From assembly GCA_017163975.1 (NCBI GenBank), contig JAFFSR010000291.1:1989001-2053000 (forward strand): a stretch of 64,000 nt of DNA. The letters run 5' to 3'. The DNA comes from Anastatus disparis (Eukaryota > Arthropoda > Insecta > Hymenoptera > Eupelmidae). The number at the start of each line of letters is the position of its first letter. Position 1 is the first letter of the stretch. Positions 54,666 through 64,000 of the stretch are shown piece by piece. The notes below the pieces were generated by a model. That model was given only the letters and a program-made list of their open reading frames with translations, was not told the DNA's origin and made no database searches. A program made the position numbers and the translations under genes.

Positions 54666-55094
54666 ATGAAATGTCCCTTACATATATACATAATATATGT
54701 ATCAATGCGCATATACCATGAACATTAAAACATATTATAAAGCTTCTATATTCGTTGATACTGCGCATTTCTGGTTGCGCTGTTTATGCTGGCTGAAAAC
54801 TATGAAGAAGAAAAAAATAACGAGAATACGACATTTCGAAATTTCTAACTGCATTTTCTCGTGAATGAGTGAACCGATTGTAATCAATTTTTTTTAAATT
54901 AAAGATAATGAAAATCTTTAAATATTGTTAATTGTATTTATGTGTATATATTGATGTATCTTTATGGGATTCGATTTTGTAATTTTTGAAACTCTTTTTT
55001 AAAGTATAAGAGGAGCACCTCGACGTTTCCGTATTCGTACCTTAACTCGCCATCGAGACGCTACCGCGCCTCTTGATATTAAAAAAAATATGTT

Positions 55095-55745
55095 AAAAAA
55101 ACTTTTTTTTTTTATTTAGGTTGAAAATAATAAAATGGGCACGATTTCACATCAAATTCATAAAATTTACGTTAATATCTAAATATTATATGATTATCAT
55201 AAAGTGTCTACCATGATGTTTTTGGGTGAATTTTTTAACGTACATTTGACCTCTTTTTAATAAACAAATAGAATATCTCCTAAAATAATTAATATTTTTC
55301 AATGAAATTTTTATGGTTACTTAAAGATAATAAGAGGCACATTTTTGTTTAATTACAAACGTGTACATCCTTTTTTTATCAAATGACAAATATTTTAAAA
55401 TTTCGCGATTTTCGATTTTTGTTTATCATTATTCATAAAAGTTATTAACTAATTTTCATCAATGACATCTCAAATTAATCGTCTTTGAAATACCTACAAA
55501 TAAAATAATTTTCATATACTAAGTCGCAAACGATTTCGAGCTACCTCAAAAAAATAGGAATTTTTACGAATTTCGCACCTTAAATCATTGTTTACAAATT
55601 CCTGACGGCTCAAATTTTGAGGGTAATTCCAGAGTTTCATTCCTAATCATCCAACAAAGCCATTTTTGGTGGTCTGCACCTGTTACTAATTACATTAAAT
55701 TTTAGCTCTTTTTTTGCTGATTCCACTGGACTAAGTTCCTTTAAC
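55095..55745. repeat. Inverse copy of the 13.28-13.92 kb repeat
   Basis: GGTGGTCTGCACCTGTTAC, CAAATTCCTGACGGCTC and CGCGATTTTCGATTTTTG are the reverse complement of 13277-13915. Its right edge meets the minisatellite that follows. Confidence 0.75.
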
Positions 55746-55749
55746 TACA

Positions 55750-56455
55750 CAGCGTTCCAAATAGCAACCCTAAATACTTAATGACACAGCGCTCACAATA
55801 GCAGCCGCGTATTTTTAACCACACAGTGCTCAAAATACCAGCCACGTATTTGTAACTACACAGCGCTCAAAATAGCAACTGTGAATTTTTAATTACACAG
55901 CGCTTACAATAGCAGCCACGTTTTTCAACCACACAGCGCCCAAAACGGCAGTCACGAATTTGTAACTACACAGCGCTCAAAATAGCAACCGTGAATTTGT
56001 AATTACTCAGCGCTTGCAATAGTAGCCGCGTTTTTTAACTACACAGCGCTCAAAATAGCAGCCGCGAATTCGTTATCACACAGCACTTACAATATTTATT
56101 GCGTTTTTCAACTACACAGCATTTACAATAGCAGCTTCGTTTTTTTAACCACACAGCGCTCAAAATAGCTGCCACGAATTTTTAATTACACAGCGCTTGC
56201 AATGTTTGTTGCGTTTTTCATCTTTAGCTCATAAAATAACAGCCTCGTTTTTTAAACCAGATAGTGCTCTCAAAAGCAGTCGCGAATTTCTAATTACACA
56301 GCACTTACAGTAGTTTTAGCGTTATTCCCCATTACAGTACTTACAATAGCAACCATGTTTTTTTTAGCCACACAGCATTTAAAAAAGCAATCGCGTTTTT
56401 TCAATGGCACAGAACTAACAATAGTAGCCGTGACTTTTACCACACAGCGTTAAAT
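55750..56455. repeat. ~40-bp minisatellite, about 17 copies
   Basis: Variants of CACACAGCGCTCAAAATAGC, then AGCCGCGAATTTTTAACTA, recur over 700 bp. Units with GCTCAAAATAGC and units with GCTTACAATAGC tend to alternate, suggesting an ~80-bp higher-order unit. Divergence grows to the right. The array is on the 3' side of the Helitron helicase relic. Confidence 0.85.
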
Positions 56456-56638
56456 TCTACTTCATAATTTACAATTTTTTCATATTAAATGTTATATTAG
56501 AGTTCTAAATATGTTTGATTTTATTTTCTTATTTATTATATTCAATTTTTGTATTGTAGTTTTATAATATTTCTTTGTAAACGATGTTTGTATAGACCAT
56601 TTTATCTTCAACTTTTCTTGATTTTTTTGTTAATTTTT

Positions 56639-58374
56639 TTAATTTTCTCTATTATTTGTCTTTGAAAGTGCCACGTATAACTGCCGATGCCTGAAAATTG
56701 TTGTTGATAAATACACTCCTACTTTTTTAAATGATTGTCCTTGCGAATTATTAATAATCATTGCATAAGCAAGTTTTAGAGAAAATTGTTTTCTGGTCAT
56801 CTGGAATGGCAGTTCATCATTTGCTGATAAGTTCATACGTGGTAAGAATATAGTGCTCCCTTTTTTCTCCCTGTTAATATTTGTACAATAATAGTAAATT
56901 GTTTTAATTTTGTTAATACTAATCGTGTTCCGTTATGAAGTCCTTGATTTGAATAAACATTTCTTAGAAGCATTATTATAGCTCCTTTTTTCAATTGTAA
57001 TTTATGTGAAGGTGAATCGTTGGGCGTTGAAAAATTTTAAAATTCTGTTGGCAAAATTACGTCTTAACCTTCTTTATTTACATCATTTGCAGAGTTAAAA
57101 CTCAAGTACTCTATTACTGGTTCATTTATTTTCAGTGAAATTTTTTCATTCATTTCTGTTACATCTACGTTTTTCGGTGCTAATATAATATTTTTGTAAT
57201 AGTCACAATTTTCAATATTTATATTATGTCCGTGAATTTCACCAATTAGATAACGTTTTGACAATATTTCTTCTGGAATTTGTATAACTTTATTTCCGTT
57301 TTTATATTTTATATGAAAATTACCATTTCCTATATTTAGTAACCAATTTTTAAATTTATCATCTGATTCCGATAAACGTATATTTTTTTTCAAAGACATA
57401 CATTGAAAACGTTCCCATAAATAGCTTTTTTGTCACAATGCACTATCTGTGCTCTATTTCCATAAGTTTTTAAGTTTTCAAAAGATATTGTAGCTTTCAC
57501 GTGAAGCAGAAGTCACCTTAAGAAGAATCGTTCTCTTTGTTCTGGATTAACTAAGTACATTCTGGTAAGAATAGGTTTCATAGTCTTTTTTCTTTTCGTC
57601 CATGTTTTATGTGTTTGATTAAAAACATAATTTTGCGGTTTATCAGAATAAAAGTAATTATGTTCCTCTGGGTTACTTTTATTAACCCTTTCAGAACGGA
57701 ATTATTATTTCATCATGAAAAGTTCTGATAACCATTTAGCGATGATAAGTGTTCATTTATTAAGCAATTTTTGCGATACAAATTTTTTTTTATTTTCTTT
57801 TTAAGTTTTCTCAGTTTCTATCAAAGATATAATAATTTAGGCCCTCAGTTTGAGATCGGAAATAGTCCACATCAATCTAATACACATATTTTTTTTACAA
57901 AATTTGAAGCTACTTTTGCACAATTTCAAAAAAACCAAAAAATGTCAATGTACATTGTAATGTACATTGGTTCTGAAAGGGTTAAGTTCAAACCACGCTG
58001 TTAGTGTTGTATTCATATTTTTCTTATCAATTTCGTGTTCGGATCCTACTTTAAAATACACATATCGTTTATTTCCATTATGAACAACTTATCTATAAAT
58101 TGTATAAGAAAGTTCACTAATATTATATTCCAATATGTAATGCACAGCTTCTGGTGGGTAATCGTATCTTGTGTTTATATATTGTTTAACATCATCATAA
58201 AACATATCCAAATCTATCGTTTCATCCGTTTCATTAGTAGTAATACTTTCAGTATTTATATCACTTGCCTTTATTTCGATAAATGCACAATCATGTCCTT
58301 TGAAGCAGTATTTAAGGGGGCGAAACATTTTTATAACCTGCAAACACAAATATTTAATATTTATTATATTTAAC
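56639..58374 (-). pseudogene. Helitron Rep C-terminus/helicase relic with the Walker motifs deleted
   Basis: Reading the minus strand from 58350, CFKGHDCAF, QYINTRYDYPPEAVHYILEY, LSYTIYR and NTTLTAWFEL form the Rep/linker region. Across a MITE (57686-57981) it continues HNYFYSDKPQNYVFNQTHK, LTRMYLVNPEQRERFFLR and HVKATISFENLKTYGNRAQI. It then jumps to KSYLWERFQCMSLKKNIRL, skipping the helicase region that holds Walker A and B, so an internal deletion is inferred near 57430. Later motifs are NQGLHNGTRL, AYAMIINNSQGQSF and HRQLYVALSK (Gly to Arg in HGQLYVAL). Stops and frameshifts occur in several places. The HUH Rep core at 62.5-63.1 kb may be its separated upstream part. Confidence 0.8.
57686..57981. 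mobile_element. 296-bp piggyBac-like MITE in the Helitron frame
   Basis: The ends CCCTTTCAGAAC and GTTCTGAAAGGG are perfect inverse copies flanked by TTAA at 57682-57685 and 57982-57985. CCC ends plus a TTAA duplication are hallmarks of piggyBac. The Helitron reading resumes across it (AWFEL before, NYFYSDK after). Confidence 0.9.
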
Positions 58375-58377
58375 TTA

Positions 58378-59041
58378 CTAGGAGAGTGTCACACCTCCGG
58401 ATCACGGATTTTGCTTAAACTTCGGGATAAGTTTTCAGATGATAAAATATGGAAAAAGCTAAAGTTATAATCACAAACACTCAATATTTCCCTAGTTACA
58501 GGCAATTAAAGAAAATCACTAAAAAAGTTACTAGATTTTTAAACGCATATAGTTCTTTAGCATTGATAGCGAGAAGCTTGAAACTTTTTTTAAATTAAAG
58601 CTGAGCTCAAATCCTTTTGAGACAGTAGTCACAGCATATCAAAATATTATTTTTTCCCAAAGTTAGAGCGCAATAAGGATTGGACCTGAATTTTCTTTTC
58701 AAAACATTAATTACTAATAAAAGCTGAAATTAGGTCCAATCTTTATTAGGCTCTAACTTTGGAAAAAAATAATATTTTGATATGCTGTAACTACTGTCTC
58801 AAAAGGATTTGAGCTCAGCTTCAATTAAAAAAAAGTTTTAAGCTTCTAGCTATCAATACTAAAGAACTATATGCGTTTAAAAATCCAGTAATTTTTTTAG
58901 TGATTTTCTTTAATTGCCTGTAACTAGGGAAATATTGAGTATTTATGACTATAACTTTAGCTTTTTGCATATTTCATCATCTGAAAACTTATCCCGAAGT
59001 TTAAACAAAATCCGTAATCCGGAGGTGTGACTCTCTCCTAG
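58378..59041. mobile_element. 664-bp palindromic MITE, close copy of 7550-8211
   Basis: CTAGGAGAGTGTCACACCTC and the inverse ending CTCTCCTAG match the 7.55 kb element along the whole length with few changes. Flanks are TTA (58375-58377) and TGA (59042-59044), probably one mutated 3-bp duplication. It cuts the upstream side of the Helitron Rep relic. Confidence 0.85.
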
Positions 59042-59183
59042 TGAGTTATTTTTTAATAAATGAAATATCTAAAAGTAGACTCGAATATCTCTTATTTTAT
59101 TATAAGCAAATTTTGCTTTAGTTGTAAGCCCACAATCATTCAATAAACGTTTGTACTCATAAGCTCTTGACCGTAAGATTTAA

Positions 59184-59459
59184 GCTGAACCCATGGATGG
59201 ATTTAACTCTTTCAAATAGTTTTAGTTTCATTATTACTACCATTTTTGCATGAATGAAGGAGTTTCTGAAACACAAAAAATTTTTTATTCACAACAAAAA
59301 ATATTAATTTTTTCAATAAATTTTAATATTTTTACCTTATTTTTGGGTTTTTTTACTACTTCTAGTCATTCGATTTTAAAATCCTCCATTTATGCGAGAA
59401 TGATGTTAATACTGAAACCAAAACCGTTTAGAAAAGTCAAATCCATCCATGGGTTCAGC
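59184..59459. mobile_element. 276-bp MITE with TTAA duplication, GCTGAACCC ends
   Basis: GCTGAACCCATGGATGGATT and its inverse are flanked by TTAA at 59180-59183 and 59460-59463. The interior is AT-rich and non-coding. Flanking bases join to a minus-strand frame (ILRSRAYEYKRLLNDCGL) of unknown nature. From 59465 to 59940 no gene is seen. Confidence 0.75.
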
Positions 59460-59944
59460 TTAAACCTTTCGGCCCAGCACCTAAAATTTTAAAAATTCAA
59501 TATTTAAGAAAAACAGCTTTAAAGTTTTTAATTATTATATCTTAAAATTATCAATGCTATACGTATCATTCATGAAATGATTCTTTACTGGTATTTCTTA
59601 TTTATATTAGCCAACAATATAAAAAAGAGATACCAGACAAAAGAACCATGTTATCGACTAGATAAAGCTGAAATGCAAAAAGATATAAATTATTAAAATA
59701 ATCAATAATAATAATTTTTCTTATTATAAAATATTTTGTCAGTACTCACCCTTATTCACCAATGAAATTGTGTATTTGTTGTAAGAATCAACAAATACAT
59801 AGTTATTTGTTACTCTGATGGTTGTTAGAAATACTCGTACTAACCTTGAATCAGCTGGAAACTAAGAAATAATATTTAATACGGAGTAATCTGTGACAAT
59901 CTTGAAGATCAGGAGGTTGCACTAATTTATAAAAATATATAAGC

Positions 59945-60733
59945 TGTAATTAATTAAGTAACAAAAAAAAGAGAAGCTTTATTTCAGAAATTTGTACAGT
60001 AATCGTACGCTCGATTAAAATGGACGCCAGCCGCGTATAGCGTACGCGACGCCGCTTGCACTAACTAAATAACTATCGGCACGACGAAAAGCAGATATTA
60101 ACAAAAATGTAAGCTAAAAGAGACACGAGCAATAAACACACAAAAAATAACGAATTAGAAAAGCACGAAGGGAATATATGCAATAAAACGCGCACGCGAT
60201 CGCACGGCAAACACGTCGTAAAAGACAGAAAGAAATTATATTACTTCTATTTAGCAATTGTGCACTCGCAACAATTTTAAGCACAATAAAATAACTTAGA
60301 GACTATTAAATTTATCTATTCTCGCTCACACTAACTACGATAATTATAGCACACAACCAGAAAAGTATTACGCAATATCGCAAGTCGAAACGCTCTTTAT
60401 CGGACGCCGGCGACAGAAGGAATAATGCAATGCATTCCTTCTTGTCTATGCTCAGCTTCATCTCTCTTGCTGCGCGCGCCGCAAGAGAGAGACAAACGAT
60501 CCTAAACGGACCCAAGCTCAGCTACTCGAGTCAAGCTGCTCGCTAGCTATATCAGTGCACATTATACGTGCCTTAGAGATTTGCACGTGTGTGCCAACGA
60601 TTTTGGGTAATGCTTTAAACATTTGACTCACGTGGTCTGCTTTCCGTTTTGCCAGTAGTTAGATGCTCCCTTCTGTCGGCTATATGCGCCACAAATATAC
60701 ATATAAGTAATATGGCCAATCTGCCATGTTACA
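59945..60733 (-). mobile_element. Probable solo LTR, TGTAACATGG...TTACA
   Basis: On the minus strand it starts TGTAACATGGCAGATTGGCC (60733) and ends AATTAATTACA (59945), giving TGTAA/TTACA ends. AATAAAGC near 59973 can serve as the polyadenylation signal. GC content is far above the surroundings and a 28-bp hairpin (AGAAGGAAT with ATTCCTTCT) lies at 60414-60441. No primer-binding site follows and the flanking 5-mers do not match, so the boundaries or the intactness are uncertain. The family was not recognised. An open frame on this strand at 60312-60515 is probably incidental. Confidence 0.5.
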
Positions 60734-61004
60734 AATCATATTATATTTTATTTTATAATTCAAATTCAAAATTAAGAAATAAAATTTAGATTTAAAATTT
60801 ATATTTTAATTAATATTAAAATTTGTAAATAGAATTTATATAGAAATGTGTAATATCAATTAGAATTATACACTTACATGAATAATATGCACCCGGTGTA
60901 TAGAAATCCATCACACCTATTCGTACTTTTCTTTTCAGAGTATGTGCTTCTTTTGAATGAGACTAACTTGATCACTCTACATTGAATTATCTTCTATCAT
61001 TCAA

Positions 61005-61686
61005 AGTCCTGACCCACTTGACAGATACATTTCCAAGTTCGATGTTCAATTTCTCCAACATCTTGAGAAAGTTATATCAAGATCAGCACTATTTGGGGAA
61101 GTCGATTCAAGTTATTTTTTAACAGCTTCAGATGTAGAATCTTTTGCCACTTGTTCGTATACTTTTGTTATTTAACTATTTATAGCACTGAACGCTGGCT
61201 TTGATAAATCTATTAAACTACAAAAACTAGACAAACTTGCAAGTCCATGGCCAATTACGAGTAGCAAGAACATTATATCTGTTAACTTTATACGTATTGT
61301 CCATAAGCACTTTCTCTCTTGTTAGAGTTCACAGTTGCTTATTCATCACAAAAATCACAATTCATATTAATTTTGAATCCTTATCCTCGAAAAGAGGTTT
61401 CAATAAATTTTATCTTATGATGGCACACACTGCAACATAATTTTTCTAACATAGAAGATAGAACGTTGATATCAACATTCCTATTTTTTGCCCTGGAACT
61501 TGAAAATTCTGTTCTTTTCAGTTTAGTGAAAGAAGTAGAGGGTCTACTTCTCTTAGCTTCAGGAGAATTTTTTTTACTCCTACCGAGAAATTTCCTTGGC
61601 CTCTTTTTAGATCTTCCTGTAGATCGTTTTCTATCTTGATGTTGGTTATGAAATCTGCCTCTTGTATCTCTTTCATTATTTGACAT
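61005..61686 (-). pseudogene. Mutator-like (animal Mutator family) N-terminal relic
   Basis: From the ATG at 61686 the minus strand reads a basic stretch (SNNERDTRGRFHNQHQDRKR, KKRPRKFLGRSKKNSPEAKR), then NVDINVLSSMLEKLCCSVCH and HKIKFIETSFRG. After frame breaks it continues CDFCDE, TVNSNKRESAYG, TDIMFLLLVIGHGLASLSSF, CSLIDLSKPAFSAI and KVYEQVAKDSTSEAVKK. Two C-x2-C pairs and the GHGL...F-CSL-DL-P block are typical of this transposase family. The catalytic part is not present. Lesions from 61370 on show it is dead. From 60735 to 61000 and 61740 to 62530 I see no other gene. Confidence 0.6.
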
Positions 61687-62529
61687 TTTTGAGGTTCGTA
61701 TTCCTAATGTCCATTCAAGCTTTTTACACTTCAAATACACTTTCTATTTAGATAAACGTAGAATTTCAGGCACACATAAAAAAATATGAAATAACTCGCG
61801 AACGTGTAATTTATTATAAATTAATAATTTTACGTAAATTAAACCGCAAAACCTACTAATAATTTTTTAAATGCACTTTAAATAAACAAACTTATTGCAA
61901 ACTGACCATACAATCAGCTAAGACTAACTGTCATGTAGCGAAATGATACGAGCCGAAAGCGCGAACGCGCGAAATTCAAATTGATGAAAAATTACATGAA
62001 TAACTATGTGCCACTCGTTTTTTTACAAAATCAAAACGGAATGAAATATGGATGTAAAACTTTTTAGAACTTAAATCAAGATAAATATTTTGTTAAAATT
62101 AAAAAAATTAACTCTTTTTTTTCAATTAAAACTAAAAAAATCAATAAAAATTTAAAAAATTTAATTTAAAATAATTCTTAAAATTTTTTAAATTTGTAAA
62201 AATTATATCATTATATACTTTATGAATAAAATAAAATTATATCTCTTGAAAAAAACTTTTTGGAGATTAATTTATGATTCATGAATTATTAAATCAAGTA
62301 ATAAAAAAATAAGTTCTTATAGTGTTTTAATAAGATAAGCTAAAAATTTGAGAAAAATCTCAAAATAGCAAAATTAACAAAAAAATCAATTAAAAGTTTA
62401 TCTTACTAATTTCTTCATAAAAACGAAACTAAATGAGATAGGATAAAAAAACTTGTTGGAGCTTATTCTACAGTAAATTTCCTCTATAAAAAAAGCAATA
62501 AACCCAAATTTGATGTTGGGACAAGAAAA

Positions 62530-63062
62530 AAAGTGTTTTGTGCCCTTAAATAAGTATTTTATAACTTCTTTCTGTACTAGGTGAGTTTTTACTCTGATCT
62601 TCACAAGGGCCAAGGATCATAAATTCTTTAACTATTTTTGATAATCTGGGATTCTCATTTTTATTTGGAATTTCAGCTACTATAAATTTATCAAAGTCAT
62701 CACTATTATAAATTTTAACGTCTTTGCTTAAAAATATTAGCATATGGGCATGCCGTAATCCTCTCTTTTGAAATTCTACTACGTATGAATAGGCAATGCA
62801 TTTTCCTAAAATATGTTTTTTAAAAATTTTCTCTTTTGATAGTTTTAATTTTTGATAAAATACTTCAACAACAATATCTGGTCTATCTGTTACTACTTCA
62901 CTTTGCCCTATATTATTTGTGATTTCTTCCCATTTCGGATTGCATGTCATAGTAATGAAATAACATGGTTTCCCAATTCTTCATATTAATGCCATAAGAT
63001 CAAGAAAATTTTCATATGAAGAACGCGGACTTCCTGCAAAAGTTGATGGTAACATAAACATT
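62530..63062 (-). pseudogene. Helitron Rep (HUH nuclease) fragment, left copy
   Basis: The minus strand from 63062 reads MLPSTFAGSPRSSYENFLDL, a TGA, RIGKPCYFITMTCNPKWEEI, DRPDIVVEVFYQKLKL, GKCIAYSYVVEFQKRGLRHA and HMLIFLSKDV, then FMILGPCEDQSKNSP. HAH in GLRHAHMLIF is the HUH metal-binding motif of Helitron rolling-circle initiators, which nick and join DNA. The frame diverges after KNSP, near 62560. One stop (TGA in the ALI-RIGK stretch) is shared with the inverted copy at 63.5 kb. Confidence 0.85.
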
Positions 63063-63256
63063 TTTCTTATATTGTGATTGTCAATAATAATTGTTTACTT
63101 TTATGAAAGCTTATTAATTTACAATAAATTAAAAAATTTTTCATTTCAATGCAGTACAATATAATGATATAAATATGTGAAAAAAATTAAATACATATTT
63201 TATATTGAACTACTATTGTCAATGAAATTAGCAAATTTATATATAATAATATAACG

Positions 63257-63303
63257 AGCAAAATTTACCTCGCTGCTGACGTCGCTCGGTTGCATTTTCA
63301 TAT
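63257..63303. other. Spacer at the centre of a ~1.45-kb palindrome
   Basis: The arms 62555-63256 and 63304-64000 are inverted copies. The ~47-bp unpaired centre is GC-richer (ACCTCGCTGCTGACGTCGC). The right arm reaches the window edge, so the true arm length is unknown. Confidence 0.85.
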
Positions 63304-63497
63304 CTTATATTATCATATATAAATTTGCTAATTTTATTGACAATAGGAGTTCAATATAAAATATGTATTTAATTTTTTTTTATATATTTACATCATTATA
63401 CTGTACTGCATTGGAATAAAAAATTTTTTAATTTATTGTAAATTAATGAGTTTTAATAGAAGTAAATAATTATTATTGACAATCACAATATAAGAAA

Positions 63498-64000
63498 AAT
63501 GTTTATATTACTATCAACTTTTGCAGGACGTCCGCGTTCTTCATATAAAAATTTTCTTGATCTTATGACATTAGTATGAAGAATTGGGAAACCAGTTTAT
63601 TTTATTACTATGACATGCAATCCGAAATGGGAAGAAATCACAAATAATATAGGGCAAAGTGAAGAAGTAACAGATAGACCAGATATTGTTGTTGAAGTAT
63701 TTTATCAAAAACTAAAACTATTAAAAGAGCTAATTTCTAAAAAACATATTTTAGGAAAATGCATTGCCTATTCATACGTAGTAGAATTTCAAAAGAGAGG
63801 ATTATGGCATGCCTATATGCTAATATTTTTAAGCAAAGACGTTAAAATTTATAATAGTGATGACTTTGATGAATTTATAGTAGCTGAAATACCAAATAAA
63901 AATGAAAATCCCAGATTATATGAAATGGTTAAACAATTTATGATCCTTGGCCCTTGTGAAGATCAGAATAAAAACTCACCTTGTAAGAATAAAGAATCAG
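63498..64000 (+). pseudogene. Helitron Rep (HUH nuclease) fragment, right inverted copy
   Basis: The plus strand reads LSTFAGRPRSSYKNFLDL, a TGA, RIGKPVYFITMTCNPKWEEI, RPDIVVEVFYQKLKL, GKCIAYSYVVEFQKRGLWHA and YMLIFLSKDV, then FMILGPCEDQNKNSP. The second His of the HUH motif (HAH) is replaced by Tyr (HAY), so this copy would lack nuclease activity even without the stop. It continues beyond the window. Similarity to the left copy is about 90%. Confidence 0.85.

Noticed and set aside
60312..60515. 67-codon minus-strand frame starting MGPFRIVCLSLAARAAR
   Set aside because: It lies within the LTR at 59945-60733 and has no recognisable domain.
62398..62613. 71-codon minus-strand frame downstream of the Rep relic
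   Set aside because: It is out of frame with Rep and begins where Rep homology has ended; no domain.

Overview
This 64 kb window is strongly AT-rich eukaryotic DNA made almost entirely of transposable-element wreckage. No intact host gene is visible. The element mix is typical of an insect nuclear genome, and a hymenopteran such as a parasitoid wasp is my best guess (inference only; nothing in the window fixes the species). It includes Helitrons with a PIF1-type helicase, a Jockey-type LINE, a Penelope-like element, Copia and other LTRs, hAT-like, pogo-like, mariner-like and Mutator-like transposase remains, and many palindromic MITEs. Coding stretches survive as decayed fragments with stops and frameshifts. 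Introns are visible in one transposase-derived gene.

Layout. 0-9.2 kb: tandem repeats, a mariner-like transposase relic (1.6-2.1 kb), then long foldback elements, two of which share a (TA)n tract, and a 662-bp palindromic MITE. 9.2-13.9 kb: a dispersed repeat, a LINE ORF1 lacking its reverse-transcriptase ORF, and a second LINE gag relic cut by a dispersed repeat. 14.7-15.2 kb: a CATC-type minisatellite. 16-20.3 kb: inverted repeats, another foldback MITE and a C2H2 zinc-finger fragment. 20.9-22.5 kb: a Helitron helicase pseudogene. 22.5-24.4 kb: purine-rich and tandem-repeat DNA next to a Copia-type LTR. 24.6-28.1 kb: a terminal-repeat element, dispersed repeats and a Mutator-like relic. 28.2-29.8 kb: a (TA)n-anchored repeat carrying a GC-rich hairpin insertion.

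32.2-38.2 kb: a four-exon hAT-like transposase gene, now broken, whose third intron holds a pogo-like element and nested MITEs. 39-42.2 kb: another (TA)n-anchored repeat, an inverted-repeat unit with an unknown 160-codon ORF, and G-rich islands. 42.2-43.5 kb: a probable solo LTR with a TATA box and three short hairpins whose stems covary, just downstream of the predicted start site; a hAT MITE sits upstream of the TATA box. 43.6-54.7 kb: two ~0.8 kb inverted arms enclose Helitron pieces, a Penelope-like fragment, many MITEs and a pseudogene fragment of the RNA polymerase III largest subunit. 55-64 kb: a minisatellite, a Helitron Rep/helicase relic split by MITEs, an LTR, a Mutator-like relic and an inverted duplication of a Helitron Rep domain running off the window edge.

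The genes do not form a working pathway. The window is best read as a layered insertion record: several insertions have clear target-site duplications, and some can be ordered because one interrupts another.
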